From Gambelia wislizenii (taxonomy: Eukaryota; Chordata; Lepidosauria; Squamata; Crotaphytidae), in contig JAUMIR010000003.1 in the NCBI GenBank assembly GCA_030847615.1, forward strand, positions 23,193,001 through 23,257,000: 64,000 nucleotides of DNA, in the 5' to 3' direction. The position numbers and the translations under genes are program-made. Positions 30,480 to 41,520 of the stretch are shown here, piece by piece (positions within the stretch are counted from its first letter, which is position 1; each line of letters opens with the position of its first letter). The notes beneath the pieces were generated by a model. The model had not been told where the DNA came from. It ran no database searches and worked only from the letters and a program-made list of their open reading frames with translations.

Positions 30480-30662
30480 GATCATGATTTGCATCTTTCT
30501 GGATCCTATTACATACTATCCCACTCCTACAACTGTATAAATATGCTTTATGCCTGAGGCCTTAATACCAATTGGTACTGCATCCAAACAAATGGGTTTA
30601 TATCCATGAAAGCTCATGCACAAGTAAAAACCAGTTAGTCTTAAAGGTGCTACCACATTCCC
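30480..30662 (+). repeat. SINE-like repeat, inverse copy of the 22.64-kb element
   Basis: 'atgatttgcatctttctgga', 'cctattacatactatcccac' and 'atatccatgaaagctcatgc' are the reverse complement of the copy at 22,640-22,885. A short CA run follows at about 30,667. Confidence 0.65.
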
Positions 30663-31099
30663 TCCCCCCACACACACACACTTCCTTCCTTCCTCCTGTT
30701 TAGGGCTTCACAGTTATGAGTTATGCATGCTCACTCCCAGCCGGAATATTCTGGGCAAAATCAAGAGAGAAAAGGCATTAAATGACCAACTGCTATGAGA
30801 AACAGATAACTGGAGTCTGACAATAGAGTGGAATTCACTATGCCTGAGGTGCCTCTATGGACAAATAAGCTCTGCTTTCATCACTGTTAAAACAACTGGA
30901 AGACTAAGAGCCCAGAGAAATTATTTGTTTTCACCTCTGGCTGGTTCCTAACACCTACATGATGAACAACAGTATCTTGTTGAGCAAGTATTGCAGAATT
31001 GAAGATCAGGGCCAGCATCTTGAATGAGTACTATCAGAGCTTGGTAACGGTCTCACAGAAGTCCCCAGTCACCATAGGCACAGATCATGCTGGATGGGA

Positions 31100-31835
31100 G
31101 ATTATGGTAATCCAAAATATAACTTTTCCAAACTCTGGGAGCTTGGCTACATGGGGAGGGGAGAGGGTGGAATCCAGATGGGATTTGGACTACTTTTGGC
31201 CTGGAGCATAAAATTCAGACTGTTTTGGTCCAGATTTCAGCGCCACACCTGCCGAAGCCCGAATCTGCATTGCGTTATTACTTTTACCACCCATTCAAAG
31301 CTGTTACTCACACTTGACTCTGAGATCCGGGAAAAGCAAAGGGCCAGAGGTAGCCACCCAATCTGGCTTCAGAGAGGTGACTACTGCTGGCACTTCACTT
31401 TACCCAGAGCTCAGAGGGGTGATTGTGCACCAGAAAAGCAAAGCACCAGTGGCAGTTGCCTCTCTGAAGCCAGACTGGGCAGCTAGCCTCATAAAGGTAG
31501 GGCTTGCTGGGGGTTCTGACCTCAGAGAGACTACCACTGGGGCTCTGCCTTTGGACTGAGAAGTGGCACCAAGGAGGGGGGTGAATGGCGGTGCCTTGGG
31601 CAGTGCTTGTCCTTCCTCTCCTCTCCTCCCCATCCCCTTCCTCCAAATCTAGTGCGGACGGATTGTTCACACAGCAGTTTTCCAGCAAATTCCAGAGAAA
31701 ACTCAGTTTTCTAACACCCGGCTTAAAGGGGTATTCCCTGAGTCTGATGCAAATAGGGCTATACACCATTATTATTGGGCTGGATTCAGGGGAGATTTGG
31801 GGTTTGTGACTGGTGTAGACAAGCCCTAAGTCAGC
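31100..31835. repeat. Putative composite DNA element with internal inverted segments
   Basis: The sequence between 'gcttggctacatgggga' (31,140) and 'gtgtagacaagccctaag' (31,815) has facing phrases such as 'ggcttcagagaggtgacta' and 'gcctctctgaagccagac', and 'ctgggcagctagcc'. The end 'gacaagccc' recalls family X. The open frames here look like by-products of this structure. Confidence 0.4.
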
Positions 31836-32575
31836 CTGTTTTGACATCTGACTGCAGGTCACTGCCCAGCAGAGGGCCTATTCAGCAGACCATCTTGGAA
31901 TCTGTTTCTCATCTTCTCCACTGCAATTTGCTTTTTCAACTCCTTCTTCCTTTGTCCAAGAGAAGATGAGCAAAACAAATAAACCAGTAGTAGCTGAGAA
32001 AATGGATTAGTATCTGCAACTGTCTGGTTGCTCATGGGCAAGCAAAAGAGTATATGTCTTCATAAGTGAAGCAGGAAATAGTAATAAGAAGACATGAAAG
32101 AGTACCAACAAGTGACATCAATGGCACTGAAGAGCTAGATTCACTGAGAGAAGAGGCCCACTCAAGGGTTAAGCCCAAGGGCATACCAAAACCTAAAGTC
32201 AGCACTGATGAAGATGATTTTCTTTTTTGTGTATCTACAGAGACTTTACCAATCATTGTCAAAGTCCTGGAAATTAATGATTCTGGGTGAAAATTTCAGC
32301 AACCTTATCATATGGTATGACTGATCCTTCCATTTTTATTTTGCTTATCTCCCTCACTTCCTGTACACTCCATCACAGTTCTTGGTTCCATCTAATAATG
32401 CAAATGGGGATGAGAGCACAGGAGACACATGCCTAAGACACAACCTGGATGAAAGCATAATATGGGCATTACAGATCATGTACCATCTTGACATATATTC
32501 AGTGTCAGATGAGAACTCTGGGCAGGATAAAAGCCTAATGTAACCTACCTCTGCGACTTAGCAAGGACGTATCCA
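31836..32575. other. Intergenic, nothing recognised
   Basis: No exon or classified repeat is seen. A short open frame at 32,066-32,290 has plausible composition but no recognised domain. Confidence 0.4.
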
Positions 32576-32580
32576 AACAA

Positions 32581-33207
32581 TGCCTGGGCAACCAGTCCAA
32601 GGATGATTACTACCCAGCTGATAGCAGAGGCACAGCACAGTCAAGCTAATTACAGGCAAAGGAATCAAGGTGGCATGAAGTCAGACACTTACTTTACTAG
32701 CAAGCAAAGCACAAGTTTACAAGACGTCCAATATACAAGATCCAGGTCTGGCAAACAGAGTTCAGAGTAGTCCAGCAGAATCCAGGTCAGGCAAACAGTC
32801 CAAAGTAAACAAACACAGTTCAGGTCAAACACAGCAAGCAGGAATACGACAGGTACTCAGGTAGGTCAGATAATCTCCAACAAGGAGGGCAGTGTTGTGT
32901 ATTTATAGAGCAGCAGCTAATGCAGCTGCTGCTTAACTAATTGCTGCTTCTGATAAATACACTGAGACCACCTCAAGCCCTCCTTTTATTGTTTCCATGC
33001 TGTGAAGATAGGTATAAGTAAGTTGTCCTCTGTACCTGAAGGGGGAGGACCCTCTGCCTGAGCTGGTACTGTACTATTGTCTGTGTCTGAGGCCTGTGGC
33101 TCTGGAACATCCCCCTGCTCTGGTTCAGCAGGTCCTGGCATGTCCACTGCTTCAGTCCCTGAGTCAGGGTCCATTTCCAAGTTCTGGAAGCAGGGCATGA
33201 CAGGACG
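32581..33207 (-). mobile_element. Candidate solo LTR
   Basis: On the minus strand the segment starts TGTCATGCCCTGC, contains a TATA-like tataaatacac (about 32,895) and a following region of repeated 'cctgga' / 'gcctgacct' phrases. The phrase ccaaacaa occurs just outside both ends (32,573-32,580 and 33,208-33,215), possibly an 8-base duplication. No PBS, polypurine tract or coding sequence is present. Boundaries and class are uncertain. Confidence 0.4.
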
Positions 33208-33221
33208 CCAAACAAGGCAGC

Positions 33222-33708
33222 ATGGAACAGGTATTCAAGAAGGATATTCACAAGCTGGAGAATGTGTCCAGATGAGGGCAACCAAAATGGTGGGAGGTCT
33301 GGAAGCCATGCCCTATGAGGAGCAGCTTAGCGAGCTGGGTAAGTTTAGCCTAGAGAAGAGAAATTTAAGAGGTGATGTGATAACCATGTTTAAACATTTG
33401 AAGGGATGTCATACTGAGGATGGACCAAGCTTGTTTTCTGCTGCTCCAGAGACTAGGACACAGAGCAATGGACTCAAACTACAGGAAAAGAGATTTCACC
33501 TAAATATAAGGAAGACCTTCCTGACATAAGAGCTGCTCAGCAGTGGAATGCACTGCCTCAGATTGTGGTGGAGTCTTCTTCTTTGGAGGTTTTTAAACAG
33601 AGGCTGGTTGTCCATCTGTCGAGAATGCTTTGATTTGACTCCTGCATGGCAGGGGGTTGGACTAGATGGTCCATGTGGTCTCTTCCAACCCTATGATTCT
33701 ATGTATGT
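33222..33708 (+). mobile_element. CR1 LINE 3' end
   Basis: It begins 'attcaagaaggatattcaca' and reads [57 protein letters not shown] in frame. It then runs into the 3' UTR and ends 'ccctatgattctatgtatg', the CR1 terminus. About 490 bases, with a stop before the usual end. Confidence 0.88.
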
Positions 33709-33911
33709 GTGTGCTATCAAATGAAAGATCTTGACCTAAATCTAAGTGCTAGTCCCAATTATAGTAGTCCTGCTGAATCAGTTGTGCTTATGCAAACCTT
33801 GCCTAACTGAACTCCCACTGATTTATCATGAGACAATGTGACTCATTGGAAAAGATTACTGTATAATACTTGGTAAATGAAAAAGTGGTATGAAAAGAGG
33901 GAGACCAGATT

Positions 33912-34075
33912 ATAGGTGAATTCATTTGTCAAGGATGCAAGAGCCCTGAGTCTGAAAGATCTGAGCTGGGCAGTTGATGACCGTGGTTCTTAGAGGTCTC
34001 TCATTCATAGGGAGGCCATAAGTCAAAGTCCATTTGATGACAAATAACAACAACAGCAACAAACTGCAGTGGTAA
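33912..34075 (+). mobile_element. BovB LINE 3' end
   Basis: 'gaggtctctcattcataggg', 'aggccataagtcaaagtcca' and 'tgatgacaaataacaacaac' are the BovB terminal phrases. The same terminus is seen at 40,895-40,975. Confidence 0.7.
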
Positions 34076-34221
34076 AAGATCACAATTTTATTGACTTACC
34101 GACCTCTCACATACCTACAAATCCAACATGGCAGTGTGGTTTCCCTGTTTACTAGCTCCGCCCCCCATGCTCATCTGGCCAATCAGCTTACTGTGCCTCA
34201 TTGCAGCAATGGGAATGTGAC

Positions 34222-34348
34222 AGTCCTAACGTGACTGTCCTTCCACATTTTCTTGGAAGACTGTATGGTAGATGTGCTGTTTTGTGTCGCGTGGATAATT
34301 GAATCAGTGCATAATGAAACAGTGAATACGGGGGTCCTACTGTACATT
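34222..34348 (+). mobile_element. Fragment of a pogo-like MITE ('gtggataattgaatca' family)
   Basis: Shares 'cacattttcttggaag', 'tgtgctgttttgtgtc', 'gtggataattgaatcagtg' and the terminus 'gatacgggggtcctactgta' with the full copy at 40,203-40,458. Confidence 0.75.
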
Positions 34349-35478
34349 CACATCTCCTATGGAGCTTTTTAAAAGGCTTCCCTTCAGAGCTTTATGATGG
34401 ATTTGGCTGCCCCCCCTTCTGAATGAGATGTATTGATGCAAATGTCCATTTAGACAGATCACCTTCCATTCAAATTCCATTAGGATTATTTTCACTATTT
34501 GGACAGGACCTGCCTGTGTATGATTTGCCCAAAGTTATCCAGGTGTAGGGTTGCTAGATCTCAGGGCCTGGCCCTAGGTTTCCAATTTTTGTGGGTAATT
34601 TCCATATGGGAGGTGGGGGTCCAGATTCCCCAGTTCTGTGGGACTCAACTCTGGACAAGAAGAAAGAGCTGTGTGTAAATTTTCAGCTCAGCCAGGAGAG
34701 CAGCAGCCTGCTGCATCTTCCAAGACTTAATTGCTACAATTTCCAATCTAAGAGTATGGATTTACTTAGTTAGCATCCTCTCTCTCTCTCTCTCTCTCTG
34801 TCATTGTGGCTCCAGAGCTCACCCTCTGTTCTGCTCTGCTCTGCATCCATCTTCTGTCTAGAAACATGTAGGGCAGATGAAATGTTCCATATCCCATCTC
34901 AAGTAAATAAGAAATAACAATCCCCTTATTTCACTTTCATCTGGGAACAGCCCCTTTACCTAAGATTTCCGAATCCATTCTCTATGTTTGTGTGTGTGTG
35001 TGACAAGCTGTGACCAACTGTAGCTGGCACATAATTGTTAATGACACTACCAGAGGCCATCCTTTCCTCTTAGATTTTGGCCTGAAAACCTCAGGGCCTG
35101 AGGCAGTCATGAACTGGCAACACTAGTTGCTAAGCAGTTCTTCTTTAACAGAAAATTCCATCCCAGAGACAGAAGTATCATGGAAAGAATAGGGATAGAC
35201 CATAAAAAAGAAAAGCAGTTCAACATGTTTCACCAAAGTTTTTATTCAAAACTAAAAAGATACACATGTGAAATGAAACAACCAGATCACATAAGTCTTG
35301 CATGAGTAAACATCACCAGGGATCATCCCTAGGTCTCTCAGGTTTTGGCCCATAAATCTCTGGACCTGGGATGATCCTGAACTGGGCTTTTCCATGGCTG
35401 AGTTGGGATATGAACCCTGCTCTCCTAGAGTGCTATTCCAACATCCCAAACACACGCCCTCTCTCTTTCTCAAAATGT
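34349..35478. other. Intergenic, nothing recognised apart from (TC)n
   Basis: A (TC)n run is at about 34,779-34,799. Weakly repeat-like sequences surround 34,545-34,640 ('ctcagggcctggccctagg') and 35,085-35,115. No gene is seen. Confidence 0.4.
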
Positions 35479-35479
35479 A

Positions 35480-36098
35480 TGTATGGCCCTATCTATACAG
35501 GGGATGGGGAATGTAGTGCCCTGCAGTAAGAGCAAGTTGCAGGAGCTGCGACTTGTCTTAATGGTGGTTTTTCCCCCAGCAGCCCCCATAAGCTTTGTGT
35601 CCAAAGATGACAACTGGTGTGGAGGCGGCAGCATGGCGATGGTGAGGGGGGACTGGGAAAAGGGGGAGGATTGCAGCCACCCTCCCAGCTCCCCCAATCC
35701 CCATGGGGGTGACAGCAGTGGTGGCCAGGATGGGTGGGTGGTAATGACAGCTGCCCACCTACCTTCCCCATCCCTGATCGATCAGGGGAAAAAATGGTGT
35801 CTGTGGGCGCTTGCCCTGTCAGCAAGCCTTGCCCCCTGCACATGTCTGGCCAATAAGATTTGTGCTTCCTCTCATTTGGGCAAGCAAAGCAAATCGACTC
35901 ACTTGTTCTAATAATGTGCACCTCCTCATTGTTTTCAAAAAGAAATGGGAAAAGCCGCAAAGGCTTTTCTGGCGAGGTTTTTGGCCTTTTTTGTCCCCCT
36001 CCTTCACAATATGGCAAAATAACGTGGAATGTCATTGGGACAACCAGGATTCTCTACGCATGCCATGAGGCATTTTCTCCTTGTTGGACAAGCCCTAT
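35480..36098 (-). mobile_element. Non-autonomous DNA transposon, family X, copy 3
   Basis: The reverse of copies 1 and 2: the end 'ttgttggacaagccc' is at the right and 'atggccctatctatacag' at the left. The interior carries 'tgtgaaggagggggacaaaa', 'gaaaagcctttgcgg' and 'aaggcttgctgac' on the minus strand. A GC-rich middle gives long chance open frames on both strands; these are not genes. Confidence 0.65.
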
Positions 36099-36140
36099 GT
36101 ATATACGTATGCATATGCCTATATATGGGATTTGTGTGTA

Positions 36141-36290
36141 TGAGCCTTCAAAGTTGTCCATGGACTTATGGCGACCTCATGAATTTCATAGGGTTTTCTT
36201 GGGCAAGGAATACTCAGAGGTGGTTTTGCCAGTCCCTTCCTCTGGTATTCGTTGGCGGTCTCCAGCACCAGCAGTGTCTGCATCTCCGGG
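36141..36290 (-). repeat. SINE 3' fragment (Sauria/BovB-type tail)
   Basis: The minus strand carries 'gcaaaaccacctctgagtatt', 'cccaagaaaaccctatgaa' and 'aggtcgccataagtccatgg', matching the 3' half of the SINE at 29,562-29,805. Confidence 0.65.
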
Positions 36291-36299
36291 GGGGGCCAT

Positions 36300-36482
36300 C
36301 ATTGTGGGAGTCCCATAGTAACCCTCCTCCTGCAAAAACATTATTAGTAATAATCTGAATATCCTGTACTGTGAATCGCTTAGGTTGCGTTAGGTTACAT
36401 TGACCTGAGATAAACATATGAGGCCCCCAAAATAAAGCATTGCGGGGGGGAGGGCAAAATTCCTTAAACCGGTCCTGGTTTC
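36300..36482 (-). repeat. Unclassified repeat U1, copy 1
   Basis: The reverse complement of 59,281-59,465. Shared blocks include 'tgcaggaggagggttactat', 'cagattattactaataatg', 'cacagtacaggatattcag' and 'catatgtttatctcaggtc'. It starts next to the SINE fragment and ends just before the NCEH1 promoter region. Confidence 0.75.
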
Positions 36483-36942
36483 CCACCTTGCTTAGCTTCC
36501 AAGATCAGGAGAGATCTGGTGCCTTTAGGCGTTTAGGCTGGTACTGGTAGCTGGTACAGATTTAGGAGGTGCATATAGGAATTTAGTTTTTTGGGGAGGT
36601 AGGAATTTTTTTATTGGAATAAGACCATTCTACTGAAAAACACACCCGATGGGGTTTTTTTAGTCCCTCTGAAATATGGATCGCTAGCTCCACAGGGATA
36701 CGCACCCCCCACCCACTGCCCCGCCCAGCCTGCGGTGGCTTTGGGGAGGGCTTTTCGGAGGCCCCCCCTGAGCTGCACTGCGGCCGGCCGACCCCTAGGT
36801 GTCTCTGCCAGCGGCTGCGAGGGCCTCCAAACCGGGGCCCCGATGAAAACAATGGCCAGGAGACGGGCGGCTGGCAGGGCAGGACGGAAGCGCCTGGACT
36901 TCCTCTGGCCGCCTCTCCCCCGCTGATTGGCCTGGGGAGGTT

Positions 36943-37065
36943 ATGAAAGCCTTGCCGGGGCGACGGCCAGAGCAGCCCCGGCTTTCCGAGGCAAGAGCCC
37001 CAAAGCCGGCGCCGCAGGAGAGGCAGGGAGGGAGGCAGGCAGGCGGAGCACAAGCCCCGGCCGGC
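36943..37065 (+). promoter_or_regulatory. NCEH1: NCEH1 5' UTR and proximal promoter within a CpG-rich block
   Basis: The sequence from about 36,690 to 37,350 is strongly GC-rich with many CpGs (GGCCGGCCGACC, GGCGCCGCAGG, CCCCGGCCGGC). The segment just before the NCEH1 start codon is taken as 5' UTR. No TATA box is seen, and the transcription start cannot be placed from sequence alone. An in-frame ATG at 36,943 precedes the conserved start, but the residues between them (proline-, arginine- and glycine-rich) do not resemble the protein. Confidence 0.55.
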
Positions 37066-37209
37066 ATGGCCCTGAAGGCTGCCGCAGTCGCCCTCGCCGC
37101 CTTGCTGGCTCTGGCCGCCTACGGCGTCTACCTGCCTTTGCCCGGCACCGTCTCGGAGCCGTGGAGGCTCCTGCTCTTGGATGCTTCGTTCAGGATGGCG
37201 CAGCAAACG
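37066..37209 (+). CDS. NCEH1: NCEH1 coding exon 1 (N-terminal membrane anchor)
   Basis: Neutral cholesterol ester hydrolase 1 (AADACL1) is a serine hydrolase of the AADAC family. It is an ER type II membrane protein that hydrolyses cholesteryl esters and 2-acetyl monoalkylglycerol ethers. Only exon 1 is here: 48 codons, then a GTAAGG donor in phase 0. The translation begins [20 protein letters not shown], an uncleaved hydrophobic signal anchor (about residues 5-24), followed by [13 protein letters not shown] and [14 protein letters not shown]. Human NCEH1 has the same LAAY-VY-PLPG-VS-PW core and ends its first exon at the same place. The start is chosen by that match and a fair Kozak context (GGCATGG). 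The catalytic parts (HGGG oxyanion motif, GDSAGG serine) are in later exons, which I did not find here. Confidence 0.92.
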
Positions 37210-37394
37210 GTAAGGGGAGCCTCCCTTCCTCTCCCTCAGGCCGGCAGGGAGGAGGAGGGCGGCCGGGTTCCCCACGGGGGCCGGCGGGGCGAGGGGCCGA
37301 GCCGGGCAGGGGGGCTGCTGACCTTTGCTTTAGCAGGGACCCCCTTGAAATAGCCTTCGAGACTTAACTCAAGATTTAAAGCCATAATAATAAT

Positions 37395-37860
37395 ATGCTT
37401 TGCTTTGCCTTCCTGTGAGGCTGAGAGTGTGTGACTTGCCCAAGGTCACCCAGTTGCCCAAGGTCTCCCGAAGTCCGAGCCCAGTGGCTCGTAACTGTTT
37501 CTTTACCAGGGACCCCCCTGAAATATCTTTTGTTGCCGCGGACCCCCAACACGTAACTCAAGATTTTTAAAACCCTAACAATAATCATAATCTCACCTAA
37601 TAACAACAATAATAATACAATGACACCATCCATTAACCCTTCCCTCAGAGGCACTTGAGGGAGAGGGAAGACATCTCTCCTGCTTCTTCCTGCTCGTTTG
37701 TGGCTGGAGCGGGTTGAATGGCAATGCGCAGGCCAAGCCAGCCAGGCTTTGCATTGTCTCCTGTCAGGTGGGCTGAGCAGCCTTCACGGACCCCGTGTGA
37801 GGGCACCACAGCCCCCTGGGGGTCCCCGGACCCCAGGTTAAGACCCCGTGATCTAGCCCG
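37395..37860. repeat. SINE scrap and hAT-like MITE arms in the start of NCEH1 intron 1
   Basis: 'gtgacttgcccaaggtcacc' (37,431) is a SINE core. 'caggggtccgtgg...'-type ends appear as 'gggacccccctgaaat' (37,509) and 'gggggtccccggaccccagg' (37,816), likely ends of a hAT-like MITE. The phrase 'gtaactcaagatttttaaaa' (37,553) repeats 'cttaactcaagatttaaagc' (37,364). Confidence 0.45.
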
Positions 37861-38324
37861 CGGCTGGCCCCATCCGGGCAGGTGAGGATGCCTCGCTCTT
37901 CTGTACCCCCGACGCCTCAGGAAGGGATAGATCGCCCTCTGTGCAGGTTGCTTCCAAGCCGGTGGTGCAGCCCACTTTGCTTTAAACCCACGCCCAGGCT
38001 GCAGTGAGAACCGAAGGACGCGTGTCGCCGGCTGGGGACGCGGTCTCGACCCACGCGCGTGGGAAGGCGCCCTGCTGCGTGGCGTGACTCCTTCTGCCTA
38101 GACACCCAGGGGCTGGTGCCCACGACCGCAGCCCCCCGTGGAATCAGTGGGGATTTCCCTATAGGTCGCTATATGGCAGTCGGTGCAGTAGTGGGTCTTC
38201 TCGAATCAGGAATTGGTTTGAGGCTTGGGCTTATTCCACCTCTCCATCCTTTGCCACTTTGGCCTGAAAAGCTACACCTCCTCTCTCCATGGGGATAGGC
38301 AAGGGAAGGAATAGTCCTCCTTCT

Positions 38325-38600
38325 TCTTGGTGTTTTTTTTGGGGGGGGGTAGGGATTTTTTTTTTAATTGAAATAAAACCATTCTACAAAATAATACACC
38401 CAACCCAAAAGGATGTAACAATAATGCAAACTCCCCCCCCCCTGATCTCTTTACTTACTAATACAAAAATAAAACTATCTATCCTAACACTACTACATTT
38501 TCCATTTTAATCTAAATATACTATAATCACTCTTTTCTTTTCCAATAAACATTATATTTACACCTTTATACTAAATTTCATACTAAGGCAGCCTTAGCCA
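38325..38600 (-). repeat. Possible L1 3' UTR segment, poly(T) led
   Basis: 'gggattttttttttaattgaaat', then 'aaaccattctacaaaataat'. A related piece is at 36,585-36,650 ('ggaatttttttattggaat', 'agaccattctac') and another at 39,825-39,850 ('ctctttacttactaatacaa', also at 38,446). It looks like an antisense LINE 3' end; the family is not proved. Confidence 0.4.
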
Positions 38601-39385
38601 TGTGAAAATCCCACACTTCCAGACCTGGGAAACATTACTTTCTCCCTCTGGCTTCCTAGCTTTATCTCTGGGAACCCCCCCCCCAGGTCTTTCTTTCTGA
38701 TCAGCTGCCTCTCAGGACTTACAGAAAGTACATTACAGAAGCTACCAGTTAATGAAGATAATGAAGGAACAGTCTGTAATCTAGCACGGCTGGGTATTGT
38801 TTAGAAGTGACCTCCTGGCAAGGATGAGCAGGCAATTGGCAGGTGTTTAAACTCGCCAGCCCCAAGGCAATGTCTCCAGATGTACATCATCCAAGGACCC
38901 CCAAACTGTTTTTAAGATGTGTGGGGATTAACATTGGCAAGCCAATTGTTTCTAATTTTTACCTACTTGCAGGTATTTTCAGGGGGAGGGCAAATTCCTT
39001 TGCCCATCCATTATCATTGAAACAACCATAAATATGAAGACTCTTACAAGCACAGGGTGTATTGAAAAGTGCCCTCTGTGTGTTCAGTGCAGCTTACTCC
39101 CAGGTAAATGTGCATAAGACAGATTGCAGGCAACCTTTGTTATACCTGGGAGAGCTCAGTGACAATTCTTGTCTTAATATTTCTTAGCGCTTGATCTTTT
39201 AGTGCATTTCTGATTGATAATTCCTGAGGAGGCTAATTTCATAGAAGTCTTGGTAGCCGGGTTTTGCCAGGGGGACTCTGCTACCCCCTTGTCTAGTCCG
39301 GGGGAGTCAAGCCCCCCCCTCATTCTGGTTCCACTACTTTAAAAACAATTTCCTTCCAGTGCCTTTGAAGTACAATCCTAGAAAT

Positions 39386-39408
39386 GATGATGATGATGAT
39401 GATGATGT
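39386..39408. repeat. (GAT)n microsatellite
   Basis: About seven GAT units. Confidence 0.9.
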
Positions 39409-39507
39409 TTAATTATATCCCACCTCTCCCATGAGTATTGAGGCAGCAAACTTCATTTAAAACATTAATCCATAATCTACAAACATTAAAATCACTCTGC
39501 CTTTTCT

Positions 39508-39655
39508 TTGCAAACGAAGATTCAGGAAGGACTCATCCCGCACTTTCTGCAAGCGCGCTGATGACTAAAAAGGCCAATCCGAGATAAACAAGCCCGGTTG
39601 CAAAAAGCACAGCAGAAGGTCTCCTTGGGTGATGTTATTGGGTTGTGATTCTTTC
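39508..39655 (-). mobile_element. Zinc-finger-tailed LINE, extreme 3' end
   Basis: 'gattcaggaaggactcatcc', 'tgatgactaaaaaggccaat' and 'gtctccttgggtgatgtt' match the family. Here the (GA)n tail is absent. Confidence 0.75.
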
Positions 39656-40202
39656 TACAATGGTAATTAATACAAATTTTACCTATAAAAACACTATTAA
39701 AATAATTTAAAATAAGAAAAGGCATAAAACAATTAAAAAATGACAGAGTGACAGCTGAGCATCCAATCTAATCTGGAAAGGCCTGCCGGAAGAGATCCAT
39801 CTTAATAGCCCTCTATTTCCCCCCCAGTCTCTTTACTTACTAATACAAAAACCATGCCTACTTAAAAGGAACCTCCATTGAGTTCAATGGAATGTGCCTT
39901 CCAGGAAGGTGGGTGTTAGAACTGCAGCCTTCCACTGGTTAAAGGTCCTAGTCTGAGACTAGGCAAGGTCTCTTTCCTTCTTACCATTAGGCAGGGTGAG
40001 GTGGCTGCCGTGATCAGCTGGTTTGGGGTTGTTATCAAAGGGTAACAAATGGTTATTTAATCTTTTAATGTGTTTCTACCACCACAGAAAAGGAGAAGTA
40101 TATGTGGGATGGGTATGTTTGCTTATTTGCCTTACGTGCCAAACTTACTCAGTTGGCCTTGGGTTTCAGTGTACAGAATTTTGGGTTTTATAGTTTAGTA
40201 AG

Positions 40203-40458
40203 GTACAGCAGGACCCCTGTATCCGCTGGGGATTGGTTTGGGGGGGGCGTGGATACCAAAAACCGTGGGTAATAGCAAACACCATTGAAAATAACAGGAC
40301 TTCTGGTTTAAAATACCATAGAGTTGCCTTGGAGGACCTAGAAAATGGCTAGAGAGGACACATTTTCTTGGAAGGCTGTCGTAGGTGTGCTGTTTTGTGT
40401 CCTGTGGATAATTGAATCAATGGATCATGAATCAGTGGATACGGGGGTCCTACTCTAC
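40203..40458. mobile_element. Pogo-like MITE, full copy
   Basis: About 255 bases with inverted ends 'acagcaggacccctgtatcc' and 'ggatacgggggtcctactct'. The interior reads 'ataccatagagttgcc' and 'gtgctgttttgtgtcctg'. Related copies are at 34,222 (partial) and 53,035 (diverged). Confidence 0.8.
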
Positions 40459-40459
40459 T

Positions 40460-40975
40460 TAGTTTTAAATCAAAATGGAAACTGTAATCAGGAAATCAGA
40501 AGAAGGCTAAGACTTGGAAAGCTATGAAGGAACTAGATAAGACCCTGAAGTATAAAGATACATAATTGAAAACCAAAATCAGAGTCATCGGTGCCATGGT
40601 ATTTCCTATTTCTATTTATGGTTGTGAAGTTGGACAGTAAAGAAAGCTGACAGGAAGACGATCAACTCATTTGAAATGTGGTGCTTGAGGATGCCATGGT
40701 CCACCAGAACAGCAAACCAAGAGCACATCAACTCTCCCTAGAAACCAAAATGAGTACACTGAAACTGTTATATTTTGGGCAACACACTCATTGGAAGAAA
40801 TCATGCTTGATAAAGTGAAAGGCAGTAGGACAAAAGGAAAGTCACACAACAAATGGATTGATTTAATAAGGGAATGGCCTTGAGTTTGATGAACAGGGCT
40901 GGTGGAGATCTCTCATTCATAGGGTCTCTGTAAATCAAAGTTGACGTGATGGCAAATAAAAACAAAACAACAGAT
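40460..40975 (+). pseudogene. BovB (RTE) LINE, ORF C-terminal end and 3' UTR
   Basis: Degraded but recognisable. Frames carry VIGAMVFPISIYGCE, then after shifts TVKKADRKTINSFEMWCL and PWSTRTANQEH, the RTE/BovB C-terminal block. The 3' end has 'tctctcattcatagggtctc' and 'aaagttgacgtgatggcaaa'. Several stops and shifts are present. Confidence 0.72.
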
Positions 40976-41520
40976 TGCTTAGAATTCCCCTCTAGTTATT
41001 GTTGGGGGAACCTGTCCCTTTTGAGTTTTATGGCTCTCAGTTTTATGGCAGCTCCTCCTGCAGCTGCTTCACTGTACAGGAGCCATCCAGATATGGGACC
41101 CAATTCACAACAAAGATCTGACAGCAGGAAAGTGCCTTTTCTTTAGCTGACCCCATTCACCTGAGAGTTGGGTCCTCAAATTCAATCACTAGCCAAATCC
41201 AAATCCCTCTCTTTACCGACAACAGAAACCCAGTAGCATTTTACTAAATCTTGGTGTCACCAGAGTGACCCCTGTTGCCCCCTCCTCATTGCCAGTGATT
41301 TGTTTAACAAAATCAGCTATGCCTGCCAGACTTAAACTGCAGCCCCACCCCATCCAAGCTAATGCAGGTGTAAGCTCCATGGAAAACTGTGAGATTTACT
41401 TCCAGAGTGAATATGTACAGGATCATAGCTGTTGGCTGTGCCAACAGAAGTGCAGCTGATAACCCTGTTAGGCCAGTTTCATGAAACTGGTAATACTACC
41501 TACCGTACATATAATACAAA

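Larger units (their letters stand above)
38601..40200 (+). other. NCEH1 intron 1 sequence, mostly unrecognised
   Basis: Holds a (GAT)n run at 39,386-39,408 and the LINE fragment at 39,508-39,655. No exon is seen. Confidence 0.45.

Noticed and set aside
31395..31862. A 155-codon open frame on the minus strand.
   Set aside because: It falls in a composite DNA element with internal inverted segments; overlapping frames are open on both strands.
33077..33529. A 150-codon gene-like frame.
   Set aside because: It is an accidental join of the candidate LTR with a CR1 3' end in one open frame.
35493..36035. A 180-codon open frame on the minus strand (and a 142-codon one opposite).
   Set aside because: It lies inside a GC-rich copy of non-autonomous transposon family X, has low-complexity proline/histidine content, and both strands are open. 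No domain.
36943..37065. In-frame upstream ATG that would extend NCEH1 by 41 residues.
   Set aside because: The extension is proline/arginine-rich and unlike the family; the conserved start is at 37,066.
36583..37275. A 230-codon open frame on the minus strand over the NCEH1 first exon.
   Set aside because: Antisense to a confident exon in a CpG-rich block, where stop codons are rare. Low complexity.
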